Of a stretch of DNA of 64,000 nt, positions 45,057 to 55,201 are shown one piece after another. The notes below the pieces were generated by a model. It searched no databases. It saw nothing but the letters and a program-made list of their open reading frames with translations, and was not told where the DNA came from. The translations under genes and the position numbers were made by a program. Location of the stretch: positions 124,001 through 188,000 of the forward strand of contig SWDT01000042.1 in assembly GCA_009193035.1 (NCBI GenBank). Reading direction: 5' to 3'. Each line of letters begins with the position of its first letter. Within the stretch, counting starts at the first letter, position 1. This DNA is from Halicephalobus mephisto (Eukaryota; Nematoda; Chromadorea; Rhabditida; Panagrolaimidae).

Positions 45057-45629
45057 TTAATCGCTCTTTTTATTGGGTACGGCCGGGATCTTTTCTTTCA
45101 TATTTTTTGGAGCGAAAGTATATTCTGTTTCGAGGAAGCCACATATGTAGTAATATCCAGAAGCACAATCTGTTGCATACCAATAACCTTGAGAATCCAT
45201 ATGAACGCAATTATAACCATAATGGTTGGAAGGTTCTCCACTTGCCCAGTTGGAGAAAGTTATGTTTTGTCCATTGTCGATATTTCTCCATACTCCTCCT
45301 ACCATTCGGGTAACTCCTATCCAGAAGCCGGAAGCTTGGATATCCAGTGTTTATTAAATCTGAAATTAATGATATCCTTGAATATGATATTCAATCTTAC
45401 CTGCAGTAATTATGTTGACATAGCCATTTGGAATGGAAAACTGACGGCCATTATCTTCTTCACAGTAATATTCAGCATCTGTAAAAATCACAGAGGTGCT
45501 TCGCAATGAAATGCACGGCCAGTTGCTTCCCAGAGTAGCTGGAAGAGGTTCTGCGCCATCAGGGCAGCTAGAAATCACAGGGTGAACGAGTGAAACGAGA
45601 ATCGACAGAAATATGCTGAGCTTCACCAT
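45057..45629 (-). pseudogene. C-type lectin-like protein 2, with frame problem at exon 2
   Basis: Close paralogue of lectin 1. Exon 1 (45629-45401, 229 bp as in lectin 1) encodes the same signal peptide and a FTDAEYYCEE segment. Exon 2 from the conserved TTTCAG acceptor (start 45359) has one base more than lectin 1 before the WIG motif, which shifts the frame. A weaker AG 25 bp downstream (exon start 45334) would put the exon back in frame, losing eight or nine residues, as ASGFWIGVT. The remainder (VGGVWRNIDNG, then FSNWASGEPSNHYG, ending near 45057) is open and well conserved. It is either a pseudogene or a gene that changed acceptor. Paired GATA sites upstream are retained. Confidence 0.65.
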
Positions 45630-45697
45630 TGTCAATGAAGAATTATTTTGACTGCCGATTACTACTTGGAACAAACACAATGATGAGACTAGATTAA

Positions 45698-45758
45698 TGA
45701 TAAGAGGTTAGAATCATCAAAAATCAGTGCATGCTCTAAACACTAGTATTTCTTATCG
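45698..45758 (-). promoter_or_regulatory. Paired GATA sites upstream of lectin 2
   Basis: TGATAAG at 45698-45704 and CTTATCG at 45752-45758, in the same positions relative to the start as before lectin 1. The second site has lost its last preferred base. Confidence 0.45.
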
Positions 45759-45779
45759 CTAATTTTCTCCAATTAAAAG

Positions 45780-47229
45780 TGTTAAATTTGGATAAAAGAT
45801 AAGATAACTTCTATTATAACTTTAATGAATTTTGGGGAAATTAATGAGCAAAAAGTTCCAAGTGTCGTTCTTGGATTTGAAGGCATTTTTTAAATCTGTA
45901 ATGATTAGAAGTATTTCTCTTCAATAATTGTTCCGTGAGTATAATTAGACAAATTTTGAGTAATTTTTTCCGCTTCCTTGAATGACATTTAAAATAAGCA
46001 ATTTTTAATTCATATCTTACTCATTTTCGGTTTCTTAGTATTCGAATCTAACTCATCATCGTTTTTCCAATAAAAGTTTGCAAAAACCAACTATTTAAGA
46101 TCCTTATCAGAGTTTTTTGAAATTTACAGTACAAAAGTTGATTTCTATAATTCAACATTGTAATTTTTTGAACTTCAGTAGTTTTTATTGAATATGGTTA
46201 GGTATTTTTTTATTTTCGAAAAAGAAGTATATACAGTTCCTCTAGATTCAGGGAAGTCAAAAATGGAGCACAATTGGCAAGCAAAGACATCATAATAAAA
46301 AGCCTAAAAATCGATTAAAACAGTAATAACTATAGTAATTTCTCAAGTTTCTACTTATCTAATCGAGTAAAATTCTTTTTTTTCATCATTGATACTTTTT
46401 ATATTTTTTGGTCAATTTGGAAAATCAAAGCCAGAATTAGTATTTCATATGTTTAGTTCATTGGATTTGTGAATATTATTATATTTAACAATAATCAATG
46501 GTCCTACTGATGATCATATTGTCGATATATCTATTTGAAAGAAATATGGTTCGACTATTAGTTTCATGGTAGAAATAATCAGAATAAGAAAATTAAAAAA
46601 TGTAGTTCCACAGTAATAAACACAACTATGTCTCTCAGAACAGAAGCCAGAATATTTGTGTCCTCAGGATAATCATCGAGTGTAGGATTTAAAAGGTTAT
46701 TTAAAGCAAAAACAAGATTGATATCAAGCTTATGGTTGCAAATAAAGTTCATTTAAAAAATTTTAAAAAATACCATTATTCTTTAATATTGTATTGAAGA
46801 ACGTTTGAAATTTTATTATTCACTTTTTATTAAAATTGAAAAACCTATGATGAACAATCCATTACATATAACAATTTTAATATTTTTAGTCGTGCAAAAA
46901 ATAGAAATTATGAAGATTACCATTTTCCTCCTTGATTAGTGATAATCCGGAAAGTTCTCCATTGATGGTTCATTTTTTAGAGATCTCATTTAGAATCAGT
47001 CGTTACAATAACACAGATATTTATTTCAAAAATATATAATCATAGCAACTTTCAATTTATCTAATTCTGTTTTCGGAAAGATAAAAGACCATCTTTATCG
47101 CTATTACTCTTTTCAATGCTTATAAGCACTATTTAACGACCTTAAGGAGTCTGATTATCAACTGCATTTACCTTTTTATTTTGATTTTGAGAACTTATGG
47201 ATGCTGAACAGCGTTTTGAGTTTTGGAAA
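45780..47229. other. Intergenic DNA
   Basis: AT-rich sequence; no open frame or repeat of note was recognised. Confidence 0.4.
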
Positions 47230-48012
47230 ATGTCAAAAATTATTATTGTGTTGGTAATGCTTTCGGTTTATAACAGAGTAACGGCTGATTGTCCAGATGG
47301 TTCTTATACGATTCCACCAGGTCTTGGAAGCAAATGGAATTGCATTGTTATGAATACTACTGAATATGATTATGTGTGAGCACAATATTACTGTGGATAT
47401 TACAATCATGGCACTTTAATATCTATTCCTAATGAATATATCAACACGATCCTTGCCGGTAAGAAAATGATAAGTCCGAAATGAGGTCAAATTAGATCAT
47501 CTGTATTTAATTAGTTTTTTAAGTGGTCCTTTTTCATAATCGAAGGTGAGAGCACCTTCTCTCTTCTTTCATCAGGAAGTTAGGAAAAGTTACTAATTCC
47601 ATATCGAATAAGATGATTTTAGATCTCCTTTCACGATTTATTTAGATGAATATGTTTTGTTTTGCTAAAAAGATGATTTCTTGCAGATGTAGCAGAAGCA
47701 GTAGCTCCAAATGCTCAATTTTTCATCGGAGTCACGAATCAAGTCGGTGGTGTATGGAAGAACTTAGATGATGGACAAAATACAACCTTCTTCAACTGGG
47801 CAAATGAAGAACCTAATGTTGCAAATTACCCACTTTGTGTTGAGATTGACTCTCAAGGATACTGGCATACTGAAGATTGCTCCGATAGTAATTATTATAT
47901 TTGTGCATTTTCGAAAGTATCACCATCAGAAATAGGATCAACAATGCCAATACAACTCAAAAATAAACCCCGATTAAATGAACCGACCCAAGGTAAAAAA
48001 AATATCTTGTAA
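47230..48012 (+). pseudogene. C-type lectin-like protein 3, with in-frame TGA
   Basis: Exons 47230-47458 and 47687-48012. Exon 1 is again 229 bp and encodes a signal peptide (MSKIIIVLVMLSVYNRVTA) and DCPDGSYT, but codon 50 (47377-47379) is TGA, just before the AQYYCGYYN segment that continues the lectin fold. Exon 2 is fully open: FFIGVTNQVGGVW, FFNWANEEPN, CVEIDSQGYWHTEDC and a final YYICA. Everything except the one stop is intact, so this is a young pseudogene, a sequencing error, or a readthrough case. An alternative end uses a donor at 47992 and a further exon from 48080, which is less certain. It lies on the opposite strand to lectins 1 and 2. Confidence 0.65.
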
Positions 48013-51000
48013 CGATTTTCAAATGCAACAACAATTTTATAATGCTCATTTTCAATTCCCTTTTGTTGTGTTTTTTCAGACAGAAGAAATAAATTATTCA
48101 AACTAGTTTCCTTGAGGTTGAACTCTGGCGAAGGCCGGAGCTACATTGTCCAACTTTGCATAATTCAAGCCGGAATAAAACATTTACTCAATGCCCCCTA
48201 AGGTGCCTTTGTCAATTTCCCAAAAAAGACGAAAAAGGTCTTTTCTGTGGATTGTTTCAGCTGGATGGAATGGGTAGCAATTATCTTGCTTCTTTTCCCT
48301 TGGTTAAACTCAGTTTATCTCGCTTGAAGCAGTTGCGTCAGAATCTGGTTTTGTCTTTTTTGAAAAGTGCACCGGAAAAATTTAAAAATGCCTAGTGTTG
48401 CAGATTCCAATTGACAGATTTTTGGTCCAAAGATCGATCATTTTCTAAATCTTTTTTTTGCAAAAGTTAATCCTGCTTCTAAATTGCAGACTAAAGAGCA
48501 GATTTCGGCTTTTTCTCTGTTTATAAATAAAAGTCTTTGTGTGTCGAACAGCTTTGGCGTTTTTGAGACCCCCACCTTGGGAACCTTCGGGATTTACAAA
48601 CTGAGAAATGTTCAGCAACTCCCACAGAATACAAATTGAGGATTTTTATTTCGATTAATTATTTTTTAATCAACCAGACTGGGCTTTTTCGAATATGGTC
48701 GTAATCCGGAAAAATTCATCCAAATTTATTTTTTCATTAATCAATCAATTGTGTATTCAGTGGTTGTCGACAGAATTGATCCCCTTTGGCCTCTTTTGCG
48801 ATTTCTAAGCAACACGTGTTTTGACATTTTGTCGAAGAATTCGACTTTTGTTCTTTTTTCACTTGAAAGTTAAAATTGTATATTGTCAGAATTTAAACCC
48901 TTTGGCTATTTCTTGCTCGATTTGACATTGCTTTTTCCTATAGAAAAAAATTTAAATTTTTTTTTACCATTGGGATTTTTTTAAACAAATACTGGCATTT
49001 TTGTTTTTTATGTTTCTTTGTCCCGGATAATGTTCTGAAAAGTTTTTGACATATTCAACAAGTTAAAAAATAAATTTTTGTTCGATAATCTGTTTGCCAT
49101 CTGGTAATTGTTGCTTAACATCCAATTATGGTTCTGGCTTTTACCTAGAACCTAATTATTGGATTTAGCACAATTAAAGCTTTTAACTTGACTATTCTCC
49201 AAATGGGGTTGTTTTCTTCCGAGGGATGCTCTGGGTATTTTGCCCATATTCTTCGATTTTTTCTTGTTTTTTCGAAAATTTCGCAATTTTTTCGACTCTG
49301 AGAATTCTCCAGGAATGCATTATGAGATTTAAAGGTGATTTAATTAGCTGTCTCCGAGGCCTCCTACAATGGAATTTGTCTCCATGACGATCCAGATAAT
49401 GATAGTTTAAAAAACTGACTTCTTTAAGGTTTACAAAGATTCGGGCTCCGCAGAATCGCGTGTCTGTTGTATTGCTTATTTACTAGTTATTACGAAATTC
49501 ATTTTGTTTTGATGCATCTGGAAAATTTGCGTTCGAAAAACGGTTTATTGTCGATCTTGAAATTCCCAGATGTCGTTTTCATCTTTTATTAGTTTCTATT
49601 TTCTTGGTCAAAGGGCAAAAGAAAATTAGTCCATATGTGATATCAATCCATCCAGAGTTCTTTTTGCATTAGAACGTTGTTTTTTCAAAGATAACTTTAT
49701 TCTCCGATTTCACATTCGGGATTTATGGTTGTTTATCTCTTTCTACTCATCCCTTAAACCAATATTGGCTGTAGGTGGATGAAAATAATTTTATTATTGT
49801 TGAATATTCAACGTCAGGATTCATCACTTATCGAATTTTTTCGAATTCAAGTAGACGTCCAGAAAATCTCAAATTTCAATTGAGTTCTCTGTTTCTTTTT
49901 TCATTTTTTGTGTATTTTATATTCAACTAAAAGGATTCGATTGTTTGTGACTCAAAATACTCGGGAAGTCAGTCCGGATGCGCGAGAATTGAATTTTGTT
50001 TGAGAACACTTCTCCTCAAGTACTCCAATGCCCCATTGTTTTTACAAGTGGCAGTTTTCACTTAAAAACACTTTTAGGGATTATTTTTACTCCGATGAGT
50101 TTCCAAGCAGTACAATGCTGTGTTGTTTTTTCACGTCTGCCAGAATCCAGTGGAGAATTCTGACAACTTTAAAAACTTTAAGAACTTGAAAGTTTCTAGA
50201 ACCTCCTGGGAATTTTCGGAATCTTTTAAATTTTAATGTTCGGAACTAAAATTTTGGAAGTTCTTAAAAGCTTGAAAATTCGTGTTAAGATTATTTTTAA
50301 AAAATCGTTTTTGAATTTTATAATAGTCGGACTGGCATTTTCTTTAAAACATAACTAATCTAAGAAGTACAGTCCCGGAACGAAAGACTCTGGAGTCAAC
50401 TCGTTTACTGTACGTTGAAAGTGTTGAACCTCAGTTGCGCTGTTGCTTATGACCGAAACAATTCGCTTTCGAACATGTTGTGGTTTCAGTTACGATTTTT
50501 AAAATTCCTACTACGATTTTGATATATGACCGTTAATGCGTGTGAGTAGAGAGAACTTTCCTTGCCTCATAACTCTAGGACTTTCCACTTCCATTCAGAA
50601 TATACCTCCAGACGATTAATTTCGAAATTGTAAGATTACGAAACAGCCATTGTGTGAAACTACAATTGTCAAACGAACTATTTAGTTTTTGGAAACTTCC
50701 AGAAACTTACGTCGAGACAATTTTACAACGCCCATTTCCACTTTTATAATATTATGGTTATTGCTTGTGTGTATTATTGGTTTATGAAATTGCTTCAGTA
50801 TCTCCCCACCTTTCACGTGGTCCCAAGACGGAAAGCTCTACCTCTAATCAGCTGGTTTACTGTTGACTGAACGAATATTGAACATCAGTTTTGTTGTTAT
50901 TCTTATTTCTGTTTATTGTTGATATATTGTTTTTATGCATATTAGTTTTTCGCGCGGACTTTATGTGCTTTATGATATGATAATAGTAATTTGGAATATT

Positions 51001-51023
51001 TCAGATCCAAAACGGGCGCCCAA
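48013..51023. other. Large intergenic interval
   Basis: No gene is supported in these 3 kb. One family 2 repeat core lies on the minus strand at about 50690-50723 (AACTTACGTCGAGACAATTT). A TTTCAG at 50999-51004 directly upstream of the next ATG may be a trans-splice acceptor. Confidence 0.4.
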
Positions 51024-51498
51024 ATGGTATCGGTTAGAGGGGCCACCTGGGGAGTGGTCCTAATTGAATTAGTTCTCTCCACAGCGTTATTAATCGCCTC
51101 AATAGCCGTGGCTTCAGCTCAAGCTCAATCAGTCGACTACTACGGGGAACAGCAATATCCGAGTGCCTCTGTTTTAGTGACTTGTTTCCTGTCCTTTTGT
51201 CTCATGAGCTCGAGTATTCTCTCCATGTTCGGGCTTTCAGGACATAAGCCCGGATTTTTGCTCTGCCACATTTTCTTTTCTGTAGGTCAATCCTTGTTTT
51301 TTGGTTTTTAATCTTTGGTTTCAGGTAACTGTTTCTATATTCCACGGTGTTCTGATCGCTCGATGGCTGGTAGAGTGGAGTCAAATCGGGATAATCGACG
51401 GGGATTGGTTAATATCGCTATCGGGAGCGGTGCTCTTTCAGGCGTGTCTATTGACTGCCGTGTATTTGGAAATCCGTTGCTATAGATTCATGACCTGA
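51024..51498 (+). CDS. Four-helix membrane protein 1
   Basis: Two exons (51024-51281, 51325-51498) give 143 residues with four predicted helices: about residues 9-30, 46-66 and one each side of a short polar loop in the second half. It ends in a charged YLEIRCYRFMT tail. It resembles small tetraspan proteins of the MARVEL/claudin-like kind only in layout; no family is recognised. A TTTCAG 20 bp before the ATG could be the trans-splice acceptor. It is the first of three similar-sized four-helix genes in a row on the same strand. Confidence 0.7.
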
Positions 51499-51670
51499 AG
51501 GGACTAGAGTTTTCCGATTTCGAACAGACAACACTAAGAATCCATTGTGCTCCGTTGCTAGGGAAACCTCAAAGCGAAATTTGCATAATTTTGCGAAACA
51601 ACTAGAGTTGCCAGCCGGGTGGCACCATATCCAGTGGAACTAATTTTAAAATTGAAGTTGTTCCGCGAAA

Positions 51671-52301
51671 ATGGCCATGACAGAACCTTTACCTACAACC
51701 GGAAGTATGGATTACCAGGTAAAAAGTACTTTTTTACTTTTTTAACACTGATTTCCAGGTGGTACTGGTGGCAGAGATGATTGTCCTAATTGCGGGGGAA
51801 ACTGGACTCGGAATCCTCCACGGAGTGACTGAAGGAGTCGCCTACAATCTAGTCCCGTACTACACCCCTATGTATGTTCCTCTTCGTTATGACATTGCTT
51901 TCATCAAGTCCGCTTTTTGAGATCTATCTAGAAGTAATTTACTTTTTTCAGGTGGGCTTGTGCGGTGCTGATGTGCTTGGTCTTCCTGCTGATTCTCAGC
52001 TTGTTTTTAGTCTTCGTCTTTCTGCATTTCAACCGACCCTGGATCATCAAGCACCACGTCATCGCTTTGGTGAGTTGTCTTTCAACTTTGGAAAAATATC
52101 GAATTACATGTTCATGTTGAAGATTTGGTTTTGCAGGTTGTGGCTTGGCCCGTGGGAGTTTGCATAACGATCGGGGCCATGGCCAGCGGAGCTCCCTTCA
52201 TCGTCGGTTTTCTCATCTTCCTTTACTTTTCCGCCCTCATTCCATTTGCTTACATTTACAACTCTGCTGAATGGAAATCAACTGAGCTGCCTCAAATTTG
52301 A
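51671..52301 (+). CDS. Four-helix membrane protein 2
   Basis: Four exons (51671-51718, 51759-51871, 51952-52069, 52137-52301) join in frame to 147 residues: a polar start, then helices VVLVAEMIVLIAG, CAVLMCLVFLLILSLFLVF, and two in the last exon, with a short tail. The layout parallels the genes before and after it though sequence identity is low. It begins 172 bp after the stop of gene 1. An ATATCCAG at about 51630 may be its trans-splice acceptor. No known family is recognised. AATAAA occurs just after the stop (52309). Confidence 0.7.
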
Positions 52302-52361
52302 TCCAACAATAAATTTGTATTTATAAACTGACTGCCAGAAGTTGTTTTGAGTTTCAATAAA

Positions 52362-52907
52362 ATGAAGACTGATAAGTCTGTGGTTATCATTGAGCCTGTG
52401 GAATCGAGTTCGGAAGAAAGACCGAATCAGTCCTTGAAGGCTCCCATGACGATATTAGGATTGATCCAGTTTATCCTGTCCATAGACCATATTATCGATA
52501 GTTTTATTTTCACATTTTTGAGTTCTGGAATACTCAAAAACGATGAATCAAGGTTAATTTAAATTTTCTACATTTGTTTAAATATTATTCCAGGTGGGGA
52601 GCCCAGTTCATGTTTATCGTCTCCGTGACGTGGATGCTCTTCACCCTACTGTTACTCTTCGGGTTACTCACAAATCGACCACATCTCGTCTTGTCCCATT
52701 TTCTGTGGTCCGTAAGTTGGGGAGTTTATATGCAGTAAAAAACCCAGTAATATTCAGTTATTCCTCATTCCGTTGATGTTCACAGTTCTCATGCTGCTGA
52801 CCTATTCCGCCAGCCGCTTTTACGCTATATTCCGGTGTAGTTTTGTAGTTTGTACTTTGGTAATTACGGTAATATACGAATGGAAATGCTTTAAACAAAT
52901 GAAATAA
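52362..52907 (+). CDS. Four-helix membrane protein 3
   Basis: Three exons (52362-52552, 52594-52711, 52758-52907) give 152 residues: an acidic, serine-rich cytoplasmic start (VESSSEERPN), then four helices, the second pair separated by a RFYAIFR loop, and a basic EWKCFKQMK end. The start is only 60 bp after the stop of gene 2, close enough for downstream-cistron processing in a nematode operon. Function unknown. Confidence 0.68.
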
Positions 52908-53190
52908 AAGTCATATTTCGAAACTCAATTAAAATCTGCGGAAATTATTGGTTTTTTGGATTAAAATTGGAAAGTTCAAGAAATTCACATGTCTAAGGAC
53001 AGTAATTAAAGATTAGCTTTGTTCTTGGAACACAAGATATGAAAGTCTAAAGTCCAGAAGTGAGACTGGTTATTAATTTTGCTATTGTTAGATTGTAGGT
53101 GTTGGGCAAATAGTTTGGAATATTCAATACCAATAAGTCTTAAAAAACACAATAAGAAAAATAAGCGTAGATGATAAAAATTAGTAGTTT
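52908..53190. other. Intergenic DNA
   Basis: Nothing recognised apart from the likely 3' UTR of four-helix gene 3. Confidence 0.4.
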
Positions 53191-53435
53191 CTTTCATTTA
53201 TAATGGTGGAGTTAATTGACATATAAGGGTTTTCCTTCTGGGATTACATGGAAGATAGGGAAATATGAGGACTATTTGATATATGAACACGAAAGTAGAG
53301 AAAATAATAAAAATTAACACAACTAGTATAAAGCTACTTCTGATTATAATGGTGGAGTTAATTAACATATAAGGGTTTTCCTTCTGGGATTACGTGAAAG
53401 ATAGGGAAATATGAGGACTATTTGATATATTAATA
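53191..53435. repeat. Direct repeat of about 90 bp
   Basis: The segment 53201-53284 (TATAATGGTGGAGTTAATTG then AAGGGTTTTCCTTCTGGGAT) recurs at 53345-53428 with only a few changes. The copies are about 145 bp apart, in the same orientation, so this is a two-copy tandem duplication of a unit near 145 bp. Confidence 0.75.
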
Positions 53436-53756
53436 AAATGAAAATAAAGAAACAAATATAATAGTATTAACACAATCAACACACAGCTCTTTCAAGCTAC
53501 AGTAACACAAGACTTTTCGTTCCGGGACCCGTTTTTCGATTGGGTTTCAGCAAGATGAGTTCTTCCATATTAATTATTTTCAGAGTAATCCAAAGTCGAA
53601 AATACAGTTAATGAAATTTTCAAAGATAGAATAACTTATTAATTTATAATCCAGAAAGCTGAAATAACGTTTTTAAATTTTAACTTTGTCAGATTTCTTC
53701 TTTGAAGTCGAGTTGATGACTTTGGAAAACATGAAAAAAAATATTTTCGAAAATAA

Positions 53757-53825
53757 CTCCTCCATTTTAAAATACAACTCATCCATTTTAAAATACAACT
53801 CATCCATTTTAAAATACAACTCATC
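53757..53825. repeat. 21 bp minisatellite, three copies
   Basis: Three exact tandem copies of a 21 bp unit reading TCCATTTTAAAATACAACTCA. No coding role is evident. Confidence 0.85.
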
Positions 53826-54059
53826 CAAAAAACTAAAAAATTTAAAAAATATTTCTTTGGAAATTTTTTAAATTTGTTTATAATTGTTAAAAACAGTTTT
53901 GACCGAATTGTTTATCTTCATCTATATATAGAATTTTTAAAACCTGATACTGTGCATTGAACTTTTTCTTATTATCTCAATATTACAATGTAAATAAATA
54001 AAATTACTTTTAAAATATTTTATGTAAAATTGGACATTAGTCCGGCTGCATCGATCCGT

Positions 54060-54430
54060 GGACTTTCGAGGGTTGTCTCCAGCGACGTTCGTTCCGTTTT
54101 TCTGCTTTTCGATTTGCACTGATTTCGAAATTTTTTAAAATTAATTTGTTCTTACTAAGATATTAAGTTAATTTAACTAGAAAAAACTGATATAAAAACG
54201 AAAGAAATTATGTATTACGAAATAGGAGATCAACTGTCATATAACCGACTTACGAGCTGTACGGCAGTTGTTCCTTGTTTTTCTTCTTTTCGATTTGCAC
54301 TGATTTCGAAATTTTTTAAATTACTATTTTTCTTACTTAACTAAGGCACTAAGTTACTTTAATTATAAAAAAATTAATACAAAAACGAAATAAATGAACT
54401 AAATCTTGCGAAAGAGAGGAGCGAATGTCG
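54060..54430. repeat. Direct repeat of about 180 bp (family 3)
   Basis: The block CTTTTCGATTTGCACTGATTT at 54105 recurs at 54285. Following blocks (TTAAGTTAATTTAA, then ATAAAAACGAAA) recur in the same order. Related sequence lies at 22600-22985. The flanking DNA to 55200 includes a family 2 repeat core at 54991 and holds no gene. Confidence 0.6.
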
Positions 54431-55201
54431 TTGAAGGACAATTGTCGTACAGCCGATTTGTGTGGTTGCGTTTCACGAAAAGGAATAATTGGTCCGAACT
54501 GAGCTGCACACAGGAATGAATGGTTCATCAGAATCAATTTCTCAAATCTGACTTATATAAAAATATTTAACTGGCAAAAATTTCATTTTTTAAACTTTAA
54601 GTTTTAAATTTTTTTAAAACTTTTTTAATTCTATTAAAACTGATATACTTTGGGAAACTGCATCTTTTTCTCATGGTTATTTTAGTTTTGTTATTCATTT
54701 TTCGTTAATAAGCCTTCGTAGTTCCAGGATACGCTTGAATTAGTAATCAAAGGAACTTAATCATCAAATATAATATTCTTTTTCCGGTACTCCTACTCTC
54801 CACAAAATATGAATATATTTCTCGAGGATAAAATTTTAAAAAATCAGGAACATTTTTAACTAAAAACAACTTTATTATTTTAAAATTAAAAAATAATTTT
54901 AATTTTCCAGTCGAGACTAAAAAGTATAAAATTTAGTGCAATTTTCTAAGAAAGTTACCAATTTTATTATTTTAAACTTAAAAATGTCTCAAAATTGTCT
55001 CGACACGAATTCTCGTAACTTTCCAGTCAAGACCTAAAACTACAAAAACACCACCAAATTATTTAAAATAATTTATATAAATTATCCCATAACTATTGAA
55101 CAAATTACCGAAATAAAAACACTACTATTATCTAGATATGTTCAAAAATATAAAACTGGCTAGTTCAAGAAAACAAGGAATGTTTGAGCATATTGACTGG
55201 A

